64,000 nt of DNA from Acinetobacter sp. TGL-Y2 (GTDB lineage: Bacteria; Pseudomonadota; Gammaproteobacteria; Pseudomonadales; Moraxellaceae), in contig NZ_CP015110.1 of NCBI RefSeq assembly GCF_001612555.1, positions 1,116,001 to 1,180,000 on the forward strand. Direction: 5' to 3'. Shown here in pieces: positions 17,482 through 27,257 of this stretch. Each line of letters starts with the position of its first letter. The first letter of the stretch is position 1. Below the pieces are notes generated by a model, which was not told the DNA's origin, made no database searches, and was given only the letters and a program-made list of their open reading frames with translations. Both the position numbers and the translations under genes were made by a program.

Positions 17482-18492
17482 TTATCTCTCATTTGAAGCT
17501 GAACGATTCTCCCAAAACACTTTCGCTTTGGCTTGGGCTTCTGCAAAGGTATCAAAAGCATTCATGCTGTAAAGCGCAATCGCCATGGTTTCAACGACAG
17601 CCACTTCGCCATATTCATGTGACTGCTTAGCTTCCCAAACCGCTTTAAAGGTCGTGAGGTCAAGTTCTTCCTCAATAGGACTACGATCTGCTGTTAACTT
17701 TGGGAGTTCCAGCTCATACAATTCACCATGTTTAATACCGCAGATTAAAGTTTTCGCGTCTGGATTGCGCTCAAATTCACCGCCTTCACCCTTAATGACA
17801 GCACTATTTTGATAGCCCAATTGAAATGCGGTTTGTTGATGTGATCCGCGATAAGCCGGATGGAAAATCGCTTGTAAAGTCGCTTTGGCATTAAAAGGAT
17901 TGATTAGTCTTGCAAGCGTATGAATTGGAGAGCGCAGTCCCATCACATTTCTTAAATCAATTAAATCACTCAAGATGGGTGAAATGCACGCTAAGGGTAT
18001 ATAAGCAAAATTTTGAGATTGAAGATGTCGAGCGACATCATCTTCATTTTGAGCAATAGAATAGCCTAAGTACTCTAAAACTTGTTCGGTATAAACACGG
18101 TTCAAGGTATGACCAGAGGCGCCATGCATTACAATTTTATAACCGTTTTGCGCAAGGGTCAGTGCTGCCAGTAAAAACCACGGATAATGCTTACGCTTGC
18201 CTGCATAGGATGACCAATCCAAATCTACATCCAGCGCTTTAAACTTAAGCTGATCACGTGTGGCTTGAACAAAACCACTCAGCTCATCCACCGATTCTTC
18301 TTTCACGCGAAGTAGCATCAAAAATGCGCCCAATTGCACATCGAGCACTTCATTTTGAAGAATTAAAGTAAAAGCATCGTAGGCTTCTTGGTAGCTAAGA
18401 GATCTTGAACCATTTTTACCTTTACCCACAATCCGAACATATTGTGCAAAAGGGTGTTCAAGATCTCGGTAGAGATTACGTTTTTGGTTCAT
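17482..18492 (-). CDS. ybiB: YbiB/TrpD2-family protein (anthranilate phosphoribosyltransferase-like)
   Basis: The protein has 336 residues with the nucleoside-phosphorylase/TrpD fold: FAQYVRIVGKGKNGSRSLSY at the start, LQNEVLDVQLGAFLMLLR, MHGASGHTLNRVYTEQVLEY in the phosphate-binding region, LRNVMGLRSPIHTLARLINP and GYQNSAVIKGEGGEFERNPD. The family is called TrpD2. E. coli YbiB was reported to bind nucleic acids and lacks TrpD activity. It is a single gene here, not linked to trp genes. Confidence 0.85.
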   Translation of the reverse strand: MNQKRNLYRDLEHPFAQYVRIVGKGKNGSRSLSYQEAYDAFTLILQNEVLDVQLGAFLMLLRVKEESVDELSGFVQATRDQLKFKALDVDLDWSSYAGKRKHYPWFLLAALTLAQNGYKIVMHGASGHTLNRVYTEQVLEYLGYSIAQNEDDVARHLQSQNFAYIPLACISPILSDLIDLRNVMGLRSPIHTLARLINPFNAKATLQAIFHPAYRGSHQQTAFQLGYQNSAVIKGEGGEFERNPDAKTLICGIKHGELYELELPKLTADRSPIEEELDLTTFKAVWEAKQSHEYGEVAVVETMAIALYSMNAFDTFAEAQAKAKVFWENRSASNER

Positions 18493-18603
18493 GATTAATT
18501 TTTCAATATCAATATTGCATTCAATCTATACTAGGTCATAAACGCTGTGAATCCTATGCCCAGTTTTAGGCTGTCTCATTCTATTTTAGCGTTTCTGGCG
18601 ATT

Positions 18604-18753
18604 TTAAAGCTCAGCGTGACGAGATTGACTCAAATAACCAGCCTTTGCTTCAGCATTGCGCATGACACTGACCATAAAAATGATTAGGATGCCAATAGAT
18701 AAATTTAATACAACAACAAAAGACTTTTGTATCTGTACACTGAATTGATGCAA
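18604..18753 (-). CDS. Possible small single-span membrane protein
   Basis: A minus-strand frame of 49 codons starts with TTG at 18751-18753 and ends TAA at 18604-18606. The product has a hydrophobic core (SFVVVLNLSIGILIIFMVSV) followed by a polar tail rich in Ala, Arg and Ser. No ribosome site is obvious and the start is not ATG. It fills most of an otherwise empty 300-bp gap upstream of the acyl-CoA dehydrogenase gene. It may be real, but the evidence is only hydrophobicity. Confidence 0.3.
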   Translation of the reverse strand: MHQFSVQIQKSFVVVLNLSIGILIIFMVSVMRNAEAKAGYLSQSRHAEL

Positions 18754-18792
18754 AAGAACAAGACCAGACTAGACCAGACAAGGAATGAATAG

Positions 18793-19935
18793 ATGTTGGC
18801 TTATGATGCTGATTTAGAATTATTTCGTGATAACTTCAAGCGTTTTATGAAGGAACATGTGGCGCCTTTTTATGAGCAGTGGGAGCGTGAAGGGCTATAC
18901 CCAAGATCACTGTGGAATCAACTGGGTGAAAATGGTTTTCTCTGTGTCGATGTTCCAGAAGAATACGGCGGTTATGGCGTACCGACTCATTATTCATTGA
19001 TGTTGGTTGAAGAGTCTGCACGGGCAGGGTATAGCGCAATTTCAACCGGAATTTCATGCCACTCCGAAATCGCAGCGCCTTATATTTTGCATATTGCCTC
19101 AGAAGAACAGAAGCAATATTGGTTGCCGAAAATGGTTTCAGGTGAAGTGGTCGGTGCAATTGGCATGACTGAGCCGGGTGCTGGTTCAGATTTACAAGCC
19201 ATGCGTACCAGTGCAATTTTGCAAGGCGATCATTATGTTTTAAACGGCTCTAAAACCTTTATCTCCAATGGTCAACATGCTGACCTTGTGGTACTTGCGG
19301 TAAAAACTGATCCGCAAGCACGTGCCAAAGGCGTATCTTTAATTTTGACAGATACGCATTTAGACGGATTCAAAAAGGGCACCAATCTTGAAAAAATTGG
19401 TCTGCACTCACAAGATACTTCGGAGCTTTTCTTTGACAATGTCAAAGTGCCTAAAGATCAATTGTTGGGTCAGCCGGGTCAAGGCTTTGCTTATTTAATG
19501 CAAGAACTCCCACGTGAGCGTACAGCGATTGCTGCAACTGCGATTGGTGCGATTCGAGGTTCGATTGATGTGACCGCAGCATATGTCAAAGAGCGCCAAG
19601 CTTTTGGTCAAGCCATTGGAAACTTCCAAAATACCCGTTTTGTCTTAGCCCAAGCCAAAATTGACGAGCTCGCAACGGCTGCTTTTTATGAGCGAAATGT
19701 AGAACTTTACATGCAAGGCAAGTTAGATGTAGAAACTGCTGCGGCATTAAAAAGCTTCAGTACTGACATGCAGATGAAGATTGCCGATAACCTGCTACAG
19801 CTGTTTGGTGGCTACGGCTACATGACGGAATATCCAATTTCTCGTTTCTTTGTAGATGCGCGCATACAACGTATTTACGGCGGCACCAATGAAATTATGA
19901 AAGAGATTGTGGCTCGCGGTATTTTAGGTCGCTAA
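18793..19935 (+). CDS. Acyl-CoA dehydrogenase
   Basis: The protein has 380 residues, the usual ACAD length. Signature 1 is seen in IGMTEPGAGSDLQAM and the substrate/FAD region in KTFISNGQHADLVV. ERTAIAATAIGAIRGSIDVT, RQAFGQAIGNFQNTRF and QLFGGYGYMTEYPISRFFVD follow. The end, RIQRIYGGTNEIMKEIVAR, holds the Glu used as catalytic base in short- and medium-chain enzymes. It oxidises an acyl-CoA with FAD, in fatty-acid or branched-chain amino-acid breakdown. The chain-length preference cannot be read off. Confidence 0.93.
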   Translation: MLAYDADLELFRDNFKRFMKEHVAPFYEQWEREGLYPRSLWNQLGENGFLCVDVPEEYGGYGVPTHYSLMLVEESARAGYSAISTGISCHSEIAAPYILHIASEEQKQYWLPKMVSGEVVGAIGMTEPGAGSDLQAMRTSAILQGDHYVLNGSKTFISNGQHADLVVLAVKTDPQARAKGVSLILTDTHLDGFKKGTNLEKIGLHSQDTSELFFDNVKVPKDQLLGQPGQGFAYLMQELPRERTAIAATAIGAIRGSIDVTAAYVKERQAFGQAIGNFQNTRFVLAQAKIDELATAAFYERNVELYMQGKLDVETAAALKSFSTDMQMKIADNLLQLFGGYGYMTEYPISRFFVDARIQRIYGGTNEIMKEIVARGILGR

Positions 19936-19963
19936 TTTAAATAGCTACGTTAGGTATTAACCT

Positions 19964-20194
19964 GTGAGTTTAATCGCTTGGGTGATTTTGTTTCTGCTTC
20001 AGTCACTCTTTTATAAGTGGGTACTGTCGTGGGGCGGGGCACAGTGGTTGGTCGGATTGAAATCCGCACTCACTTTTGGCTGGATGAGCTGGGACTGGAA
20101 TACCGAGCAAATTCGATTTTATGCACTGCTATTATGGATCATTGCATCGATTTGGTTTGTGATCGGGGTATTTCAGCCGAATTTAAGATTTTAA
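19964..20194 (+). CDS. Small two-span membrane protein
   Basis: The product has 76 residues, starting with GTG 28 bp after the acyl-CoA dehydrogenase stop. Two hydrophobic segments (LIAWVILFLLQSLFYKWVL and FYALLLWIIASIWFVIGVF) enclose a Trp-rich loop (GWMSWDWN). The short distance suggests co-transcription with the dehydrogenase. I do not recognise a family. Confidence 0.6.
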   Translation: MSLIAWVILFLLQSLFYKWVLSWGGAQWLVGLKSALTFGWMSWDWNTEQIRFYALLLWIIASIWFVIGVFQPNLRF

Positions 20195-20483
20195 AATTCA
20201 CATTTATTTTCTCGATGTTTAAATCAAGTGCTCACGTCAGGTGGGCATTTTTTGACTCAAGTAAATCCAATCTATATTCTTCAAAATTAGAATATTGAAC
20301 TTTCCTCTTGAATCCGCCAATGTAAATAGATGCCTAAAATTTGATTATAGATATTGATCAAATTGATGAATAATTCAACTGTATATTTTTAAAACTGATT
20401 TGATCAAAGTTTGGTTGCTTAACAATTGAAAGCTAACTATTGTTATACTGTTTACATAACCGTTTCTGCAGGGCGACATAACA

Positions 20484-21593
20484 ATGATCAACGATGATCA
20501 AAACACAACGAATTCTTTAGACTTAGTTCAAATCCGTGAAGATATCGACTCGGTCGATCAACAAATTCAGCAGTTGATCAATCGTCGCGCTAAACTGGCG
20601 GAAGCTGTGGCAAAAGCCAAGTTTGCCTCTGAAGAAAACCCAATGTTTTATCGTCCTGAGCGTGAAGCACAAGTTTTGCGTAATGTTATGGAGCGTAATG
20701 AAGGACCACTTTCAGATACCACCATGGCACGCTTGTTCCGTGAAATCATGTCTGCATGCTTGGCTTTAGAAGCGCCGCAAAGTATTGCATTTTTGGGTCC
20801 AGTGGGGACTTTTACGCATTCAGCAGTACTGAAACACTTTGGTCAAGATGCCGTGATTCGTCCGATGCCCACCATTGACGAAGTGTTCCGTGAAGTTGAA
20901 GCGGGCAGTGCACATTATGGTCTAGTCCCGGTTGAAAATTCATCTGAAGGTGTAGTGAATCATACTTTAGACTGTTTTAAATCGTCACATCTCAATGTGA
21001 TTGGTGAAGTTGAGCTGCGTATTCACCATCAATTCCTCATTTCTTCTAACACGCGGAAAGACAGTATTAAACAAATTTATGCCCATCAGCAAACGTTGGC
21101 GCAGTGCCGTGGTTGGTTAGATGCAAATTATCCAAGTGTTGAACGTGTTGCCTTAAGTTCAAATGCAGAAGCTGCGCGCCGTATTCGTAATGAATGGCAT
21201 TCAGCAGCCATTGCCTCAGAAATTGCGGCAAATCTGTATGATCTTGAAATTTTAAACAGTAATATTGAAGATAACCCTGAAAACACCACACGTTTCTTGG
21301 TCATTGGCCGTGAAAAAATACCGCAAAGTGGCAGTGACAAAACGTCGCTTTTGGTTTCAGCACATGACCGTGCCGGTGCTTTACTTGAAATTTTAGCACC
21401 ATTTGCAAAACACAATATTAGTTTGACCAGTATTGAAACCCGTCCTGCATTGCCTGAAAAATGGGCCTATGTCTTCTTCATTGACCTTGAAGGTCATGTC
21501 GATCAAGACAATGTTAAAGCTGCAATTGAAGAAATTCGTCCATTGGTCAAAGAAGTGCGCGTACTGGGTTCATACCCACTTGCTGTTCTATAA
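20484..21593 (+). CDS. pheA: Bifunctional chorismate mutase / prephenate dehydratase
   Basis: The protein has 369 residues in three domains. An AroQ chorismate mutase (residues 1 to about 95, IREDIDSVDQQIQQLINRRA) comes first. The prephenate dehydratase follows (IAFLGPVGTFTHSAVLKHFG, VPVENSSEGVVNHTLDC, and TTRFLVIG with the catalytic Thr-Arg-Phe). The third is a C-terminal ACT domain (GALLEILAPFAKHNISLTS, IETRPA) that senses phenylalanine. It makes phenylpyruvate for Phe biosynthesis. The TyrA-AroA fusion gene starts 20 bp downstream, so both aromatic branches share an operon. Confidence 0.97.
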   Translation: MINDDQNTTNSLDLVQIREDIDSVDQQIQQLINRRAKLAEAVAKAKFASEENPMFYRPEREAQVLRNVMERNEGPLSDTTMARLFREIMSACLALEAPQSIAFLGPVGTFTHSAVLKHFGQDAVIRPMPTIDEVFREVEAGSAHYGLVPVENSSEGVVNHTLDCFKSSHLNVIGEVELRIHHQFLISSNTRKDSIKQIYAHQQTLAQCRGWLDANYPSVERVALSSNAEAARRIRNEWHSAAIASEIAANLYDLEILNSNIEDNPENTTRFLVIGREKIPQSGSDKTSLLVSAHDRAGALLEILAPFAKHNISLTSIETRPALPEKWAYVFFIDLEGHVDQDNVKAAIEEIRPLVKEVRVLGSYPLAVL

Positions 21594-21613
21594 ATTGGGT
21601 TAAACGTTTAAAC

Positions 21614-23860
21614 ATGGCTCAACCATTATTTAAAAAAGTGGCATTTATTGGGCTGGGCTTGATTGGTTCAAGCTTGGCACGTGTGATAGCCGCTGAACAG
21701 CTTGCAACGACTGTGGTGGCATCTACTCGTTCGCAAAAGACTTTAGAGGATGCCAAAGCGCTGGGTTTAATCTCTGAAGGTTATAGCGACCCCATTGATG
21801 CAGTTAAACATGCAGATTTGGTGGTGTTGGCACTCCCTGTCAGAGCAACGCAAAAGGTGTTGCAACAGATCCGTCCGCACTTAACTGAAAACGTTATTTT
21901 AACGGATGTGGGCAGTACCAAAGGCAACGTGGTCGAGGCAGCAAAGGCGGTGTTTGGTGAGGCATTGCCCATTGGTTTTGTACCGGGTCATCCCATTGCA
22001 GGCGCGGAGCACACGGGCGTACATGCAGGCAAGGTTGATTTATTTGCCCATCATAAAGTGATTTTAACGCCATTACCCAGCTCTGCCACTTGGGCGGTTG
22101 AAAAGCTGACTCGTCTTTGGCAAGCGGCCAAAGCTGAAGTGATTTGCATGGATGTGGAAAAGCACGATGAAGTGCTGGCACACACTAGCCACTTACCGCA
22201 TTTGATGGCCTTTAATTTGGTTGAGCAACTGGCCAACCGTGAAGATAATCTTGATATTTTCCGCTATGCAGCGGGAGGTTTTCGAGATTTTTCTCGGATT
22301 GCGGCCAGTGACCCTCAAATGTGGCATGACATTTTCTTTGCCAATAAAACAGCCATTTTAAATGCAGTCGATGGTTTTGAAAGCCAACTGTCAATCATTC
22401 GTAAACTAATTGAAGAAGAAGATTCACAAGCACTGATGGGTTTACTCGGGCATGCGCAAGCAGCACGACAACACTTCACTCATATGCTTGCCAAGAAACC
22501 CTTGATGGAGAAAAAGAGCATGACACAGCAGTTTAGTATTTTGCCGGGGGCGAAATCATTCCAAGGGACGTTTAGCATTCCGGGTGATAAGTCAGTGTCA
22601 CATCGCTCAATCATGTTTGGTGCGATTGCAGAAGGCACCACGCAGGTCACGGGTTTCTTGGAAGGTGAAGATGCACTGGCAACCTTACAAGCGTTTCGTG
22701 ATATGGGCGTCAATATTGAAGGGCCAAAAAATGGTGAAGTGACCATTCATGGTGTGGGCATGCACGGGCTAAAAGCGCCAAGCGGTGAGCTTTATATGGG
22801 CAACTCTGGCACGTCTATGCGCCTGCTTTCAGGCATGTTGTCTGCACAAAAGTTTGACTCTGTGATGACGGGAGATGCATCCCTCTCTAAACGTCCGATG
22901 GAGCGTATAGCCAAACCTTTACGTGAAATGGGTGCGCAGATTCAAACCACAGGTGAGCGTGGTACACCGCCCGTGTCCATTACCGGCAACCAAAACCTAC
23001 ACGGTATTCACTACGACTTACCAATGGCCTCTGCACAAGTGAAATCAGGTATTTTACTGGCGGGACTTTGGGCAGATGGCGAAACCTCGATTACTGAACC
23101 TGAGCCGACACGTGACCACTCTGAACGTATGCTGCGTGCCTTTGGTTATGAGGTCAACACCCAAGGCAATCGTATTTCACTGCAAGGCGGCGGTAAGTTG
23201 GTCGCGACCAATATTCAAGTACCTTCAGATATTTCATCGGCTGCTTTCTTCATGGTGGGTGCTGCGATCACGGAAGATTCAGATGTCACCCTTGAAGCGG
23301 TAGGCATTAACCCGACACGTACTGGTGTGATTGAAATTTTAAAGCAAATGGGCGCAGACATCAGTGTCGAAAATGAACGCATTGCAGGCGGTGAGCCGAT
23401 TGCAGATATTCGTATTCGTGGCACGCGTACGCTCACAGGTATTCATATGCCCGAAGATCAAGTACCGCTTGCGATTGATGAATTTCCCGCTTTATTTATT
23501 GCGGCAGCATGTGCAGAAGGTCGGACCATTTTAACAGGTGCAGCAGAACTTCGTGTGAAAGAGTCTGACCGCATACAAGTGATGGCAGATGGTTTAAAAA
23601 CCATGGGCATCGACTGCACGCCAACTGAAGATGGCATTATCATCGAAGGCAAGGGTAAATCAGGCGACTGGTCTGCGATTTTCAATGGCGGTGAAATTGA
23701 ATCACATCATGACCACCGTATCGCCATGAGTTTCTCGATGGCAGGCCTACGGACTTCGGGTGAAATTAAGATCATTGGGACAGAAACAGTTGCCACCAGT
23801 TTCCCAACCTTTACAGCGCTGAGCAATCAAGCGGGACTGAGCATTAAAGTCACCGAATAA
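21614..23860 (+). CDS. Fused prephenate dehydrogenase / EPSP synthase (TyrA-AroA)
   Basis: The protein has 748 residues in two enzymes. Residues 1 to about 300 are a TyrA-type prephenate dehydrogenase with the NAD-binding GLGLIGSS motif and GHPIAGAEHTGVHAG. After a short linker the AroA domain begins at MTQQFSILPGAKSFQGTF. It shows PGDKSVSHRSIM, YMGNSGTSMRLLSG, LRVKESDRI and HHDHRIAMSFSMA in order and covers about 440 residues. One chain thus catalyses a shikimate-pathway step (the glyphosate target) and the tyrosine-branch step. The fusion is known in Acinetobacter and Pseudomonas. An internal ATG at the AroA start could also yield a separate AroA. Confidence 0.95.
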   Translation: MAQPLFKKVAFIGLGLIGSSLARVIAAEQLATTVVASTRSQKTLEDAKALGLISEGYSDPIDAVKHADLVVLALPVRATQKVLQQIRPHLTENVILTDVGSTKGNVVEAAKAVFGEALPIGFVPGHPIAGAEHTGVHAGKVDLFAHHKVILTPLPSSATWAVEKLTRLWQAAKAEVICMDVEKHDEVLAHTSHLPHLMAFNLVEQLANREDNLDIFRYAAGGFRDFSRIAASDPQMWHDIFFANKTAILNAVDGFESQLSIIRKLIEEEDSQALMGLLGHAQAARQHFTHMLAKKPLMEKKSMTQQFSILPGAKSFQGTFSIPGDKSVSHRSIMFGAIAEGTTQVTGFLEGEDALATLQAFRDMGVNIEGPKNGEVTIHGVGMHGLKAPSGELYMGNSGTSMRLLSGMLSAQKFDSVMTGDASLSKRPMERIAKPLREMGAQIQTTGERGTPPVSITGNQNLHGIHYDLPMASAQVKSGILLAGLWADGETSITEPEPTRDHSERMLRAFGYEVNTQGNRISLQGGGKLVATNIQVPSDISSAAFFMVGAAITEDSDVTLEAVGINPTRTGVIEILKQMGADISVENERIAGGEPIADIRIRGTRTLTGIHMPEDQVPLAIDEFPALFIAAACAEGRTILTGAAELRVKESDRIQVMADGLKTMGIDCTPTEDGIIIEGKGKSGDWSAIFNGGEIESHHDHRIAMSFSMAGLRTSGEIKIIGTETVATSFPTFTALSNQAGLSIKVTE

Positions 23861-23886
23861 TTCGTCAGGTTTTTGTATCTTTGGTC

Positions 23887-23916
23887 TAAAACAGCCAAGC
23901 TTTTGCTTGGCTGTTT
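23887..23916 (+). terminator. Terminator of the pheA operon
   Basis: AAACAGCCAAGC pairs with GCTTGGCTGTTT around a TTTT loop, followed by T and A residues. It lies about 30 bp after the tyrA-aroA stop. Confidence 0.87.
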
Positions 23917-23970
23917 TATATTTATTGCTTATGCTCAATCCATATAAATAAAATGCCTTTGGATGAAGAC

Positions 23971-24345
23971 ATGAGAAAATTACAATTTTTAGCAAACTGT
24001 GAAACGCATTCTCACCCCAATGCAAGCAACTCATGTCACATTACTCAACAATACGTGACCGATTTACTCTCTAAACAGCTTAAAAATTATGGCTTCACCG
24101 CTGAAGAAGCGGCTGAAAAAAAACTAGAAGTGAGTGTCGAAGATCATCCTGTGGCCATTGGGGTCAATTGCAGTGTTAAAGATGAAAATGGACTGTTGGT
24201 GTGCGAAATTACTGCTCATGCCAATGAAGAGCAAGATTGGTTTAGCCGAATTGAAACTCAAAGTGTGATCAAGCAATTGTCGCAAGCGGTGGAAAACACC
24301 TTGAAAGAAGATGAGTCATTTAGTGCATTTGAATGGAAGTCATAA
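23971..24345 (+). CDS. Conserved-looking protein of unknown function
   Basis: The frame gives 124 residues from the ATG at 23971, which is preceded at 7 bp by GGATGAAG; an upstream ATG at 23953 has no ribosome site. The product is acidic and soluble, with a Cys/His-containing start (FLANCETHSHPNASNSCH) and a C-terminal amphipathic part. No motif is recognised. It is followed at about 40 bp by a PaiB-like gene on the same strand. Confidence 0.65.
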   Translation: MRKLQFLANCETHSHPNASNSCHITQQYVTDLLSKQLKNYGFTAEEAAEKKLEVSVEDHPVAIGVNCSVKDENGLLVCEITAHANEEQDWFSRIETQSVIKQLSQAVENTLKEDESFSAFEWKS

Positions 24346-24384
24346 TATTTAACATCGTGCTTAAGAGAATTGGATAAGCTGAGT

Positions 24385-25014
24385 ATGTATTTACCGCATC
24401 ATTTTGAGGAATCTAGATTAAACATTTTGATTGAATTAATTAAGCAGCATTCATTTGGCAGTTTAATTACTCATATCGATGGGGAGCTAGACGCGAATCA
24501 TTTGCCCTTTGAATATGATGCTCAGCAGCATGTTTTACTTGCGCATATTGCAAAAGAAAATCCGCTCTATCACAAGCTCCGTCATGAGACTGATGCATTG
24601 GTGGTATTTCACATCGATCAAGCTTATGTGTCGCCAAACTGGTATGCAGGGAAGTTTGAACATCATCGCGCTGTACCGACATGGAATTATGTGGTGATTC
24701 ATGTCAAAGGCAAAGTTTGCTTAATTGAGGATCAAAAAAAGCTAAGAGGAATTCTTGCTAAACTGACTCGTCACCATGAGGCAAGTCAAAGTAAACCTTG
24801 GAAAATGACCGATGCGCCGGAGGATTATATTCAAGATCAATTAGAGCATATTGTGGGGCTTAAAATTGATATTAAAGACATGATGGGTAAATTTAAACTG
24901 AGCCAGAACCGTTCAATAGACGATGCAGAAAATGTGGCACAAGCGCTTTCTCAGCAAGGAAAATCCACGATCAGCAACTTGATGTTTGAGCAAATTCAAG
25001 ATCGAGCGAAATAA
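24385..25014 (+). CDS. PaiB-family FMN-binding protein
   Basis: The protein has 209 residues from the ATG at 24385 (MYLPHHFEESRLNILIELI). A TTG at 24370 is in frame but unlikely. The family pattern is clear: SFGSLITHIDGELDANHLPF, LLAHIAKENPLYHKL, VVFHIDQAYVSPNWYAGK and VPTWNYVVIHVKGKV. PaiB-type proteins have a split-barrel flavin-binding fold. Bacillus PaiB affects protease and sporulation genes. No DNA-binding domain is evident here, so a flavin- or heme-related role is as likely. Confidence 0.87.
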   Translation: MYLPHHFEESRLNILIELIKQHSFGSLITHIDGELDANHLPFEYDAQQHVLLAHIAKENPLYHKLRHETDALVVFHIDQAYVSPNWYAGKFEHHRAVPTWNYVVIHVKGKVCLIEDQKKLRGILAKLTRHHEASQSKPWKMTDAPEDYIQDQLEHIVGLKIDIKDMMGKFKLSQNRSIDDAENVAQALSQQGKSTISNLMFEQIQDRAK

Positions 25015-25027
25015 ATAAATCAAAAAA

Positions 25028-25048
25028 AGACCACCTTGAAGGTGGTCT
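25028..25048. terminator. Bidirectional terminator
   Basis: AGACCACC and GGTGGTCT pair around TTGAA, with A7 before and A-rich sequence after. It separates the convergent PaiB-like and hydrolase genes. Confidence 0.85.
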
Positions 25049-25060
25049 AAAAAAGATGCA

Positions 25061-25690
25061 TCACGCGGTTAAAAAACGCGAAATTGCAATACGAAGCTGC
25101 TTTAGATAACCGGTAAAAAAGTGATTTGCCCCTGGAAGTACAGTCAGTAAATGACGTTGAGGTTTGGCCCAAACAATCAAATCAGACAATAGCGTCACTT
25201 CATCAGCCTCACCATGAATAAACAAAATATCGCCTTTAATGGCCGGTGTTTCATAGTGACGAATGCCTGCAACCGTCGCTGTAGGGAGGCCACAAAGAAT
25301 CACTTGCTCTGGCTGGATTTCGTCAGGAAGCGCGTGATACGCTTTAGCCATAACGTGTGCACCAAAACTAAAACCTCCGACATAAAAAGGTAAGCTAATG
25401 TGCATTAATCGAACATGCTTAATCAGGGTTAAGATATCTTCGGTTTCACCAAATCCTTCATCATGTACACCTTCGCTTTGACCAGAACCGCGGAAACTTG
25501 GACGGTATACAATATAACCGCGCTCAAGAAACATTTGCGCGAGCAGTGTAGGCACTTTATGTTGCGGCGTACCGCCTTGAAGGGGGTGTGGGTGACAAAC
25601 GACAGCGAATCCTTTTACTTCGCCCTGAGGATAATCAACAAAAACCTCAATTTTGCCAATAGGACCTTGAATGAACATTTGTTCAGACAT
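25061..25690 (-). CDS. Alpha/beta hydrolase, dienelactone-hydrolase/YsgA-like
   Basis: The protein has 209 residues. The nucleophile elbow is GFSFGA (Ser in the GxSxG motif). The oxyanion-side loop is CHPHPLQGGTPQHKVP and the catalytic His lies in LPGANHFFTGYL. The acid is probably the Asp in IHGEADEV. This CHPHP-type small hydrolase family is widespread in proteobacteria. Substrates are unknown, and the short length suggests a soluble esterase. It is convergent with the PaiB-like gene. Confidence 0.87.
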   Translation of the reverse strand: MSEQMFIQGPIGKIEVFVDYPQGEVKGFAVVCHPHPLQGGTPQHKVPTLLAQMFLERGYIVYRPSFRGSGQSEGVHDEGFGETEDILTLIKHVRLMHISLPFYVGGFSFGAHVMAKAYHALPDEIQPEQVILCGLPTATVAGIRHYETPAIKGDILFIHGEADEVTLLSDLIVWAKPQRHLLTVLPGANHFFTGYLKQLRIAISRFLTA

Positions 25691-25814
25691 AATTAATACC
25701 GATTAACGTGCAGGGGAATCGGGTATTTTAACGTCAATTGCAAAGAAAAACACAAATGGAAATAAAATAAGTCTACTGTTATAGTCTGATTAATTGTTTT
25801 TTGATCAGGTTTCT

Positions 25815-26594
25815 ATGCTCGCCTTAATTTCCCCTGCTAAGACGTTAGATTATGAATCTACACTTCCAACCGATAAGCACACTTTACCAAGATTATTAGA
25901 CCATGCTCAACAGCTCATAGACATAAGTCGTAGCTTATCTGCGTCTGAAGTGGCCAAACTAATGAGCGTGAGTGAAAAAATTGCCACCCTCAATGTTGAG
26001 CGCTTTAGAGACTGGCAAGCTGATTTTGATTTTTCCAATGCACGTCAAGCCATCTTTGCCTTTAAAGGGGATGTCTATACAGGTTTAGATGCCTATCAAT
26101 TGGATGATTCAGACATTGAGTTCGCACAGCAGCACTTAAGGATGTTATCGGGCTTATATGGGCTATTACGCCCTTTAGATTTAATGATGCCTTATCGTTT
26201 GGAAATGGGTACAAAATTGAATAATGATCGCGGTCAAAATCTATATGCCTTTTGGGGTGATCATATTACTGACTTGATCAACTCAGATCTGGCAGATGCT
26301 CAGTCAGAATTATTGGTCAACCTGGCATCCGATGAATATTATAAATCGGTCAAAGAGAGCAAAATTAAGGCTGAAATTTTAAAACCTGTGTTCCTCGATC
26401 AAAAAACTGGGAAATACAAAGTGATTAGTTTCTATGCCAAAAAAGCACGTGGACTGATGGCGCGTTACATCATTGAAAATCAAATTTCAAAAGCTGAAGA
26501 CCTAAAATCATTTAATACTGATGGTTATTACTTCGACGCCGAAAGCTCACTCAAGGGTGAGTTGGTGTTTAAACGTGATGAGCAAGTAGCCTAA
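25815..26594 (+). CDS. yaaA: Peroxide stress protein YaaA
   Basis: The protein is 259 residues from the ATG at 25815 ([15 protein letters not shown]). Family blocks include [52 protein letters not shown] and [15 protein letters not shown]. YaaA (DUF328) lowers intracellular free iron and so limits DNA damage during peroxide stress in E. coli, where it is OxyR-controlled. No OxyR site was sought here. Confidence 0.94.
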   Translation: MLALISPAKTLDYESTLPTDKHTLPRLLDHAQQLIDISRSLSASEVAKLMSVSEKIATLNVERFRDWQADFDFSNARQAIFAFKGDVYTGLDAYQLDDSDIEFAQQHLRMLSGLYGLLRPLDLMMPYRLEMGTKLNNDRGQNLYAFWGDHITDLINSDLADAQSELLVNLASDEYYKSVKESKIKAEILKPVFLDQKTGKYKVISFYAKKARGLMARYIIENQISKAEDLKSFNTDGYYFDAESSLKGELVFKRDEQVA

Positions 26595-26621
26595 GGTTGT
26601 TCAAATTGTGAGGATGTCCCA

Positions 26622-27251
26622 TTGCTAGCAAATCAAAACTACACAAAAGATTTTCGTCAGCATTGGGAACACTGTCTGCTTAAAGCGAATCTGCCCATAA
26701 CACATCGTAAAAATGTTTATGGGCTGTTAAGTCAGGCATATTCAGAACCACAGCGTTATTATCATACTCAGCAGCATATTGTAGAGTGCTTAGCGCATTT
26801 TCATCAGGTTCAGCATGTTTTGCACGATCCTTTAGCGGTTGAAATTGCGATTTGGTTTCATGATCTGGTTTATGATCCTAAAGCACTTGATAATGAATTA
26901 CAAAGCGCGGAACTGATGAAAAAGGTGTGTCAGAATTTTTTATCGACGGTAAAGCTTGAAAAAATCTATGCATGGATTTTGGCGACGCAAAAACATCAGG
27001 CTTCGAAAGACGCGGATCTAAATTATCTCTTGGATATTGATCTTGCAATTTTAGGCAGTGATCCACAACGTTTTGCTGAATATGAGCGCCAAATTCAGCA
27101 TGAGTATGCATGGGTCGAGCCAGCTATTTATCAACTGAAAAGAAAACAAGTCCTCAAACAATTTGACCAGATGAGTCCTATTTTTCAAACAAGCTATTTT
27201 TACCAACGCTTTGAAAAACAGGCCAAGATTAATTTAAAAAATCATGTTTAA
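26622..27251 (+). CDS. HD-domain predicted metal-dependent phosphohydrolase
   Basis: The protein has 209 residues. The start is TTG at 26622, supported by GAGG eight bases upstream. Metal-site motifs are RYYHTQQHIVECL, WFHDLVYDP (the HD pair) and NELQSAELM, then LDIDLAILGSDP. The family (COG4339) is uncharacterised. It lies 27 bp after yaaA on the same strand and is probably co-transcribed. Confidence 0.85.
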   Translation: MLANQNYTKDFRQHWEHCLLKANLPITHRKNVYGLLSQAYSEPQRYYHTQQHIVECLAHFHQVQHVLHDPLAVEIAIWFHDLVYDPKALDNELQSAELMKKVCQNFLSTVKLEKIYAWILATQKHQASKDADLNYLLDIDLAILGSDPQRFAEYERQIQHEYAWVEPAIYQLKRKQVLKQFDQMSPIFQTSYFYQRFEKQAKINLKNHV

Positions 27252-27257
27252 TTCACA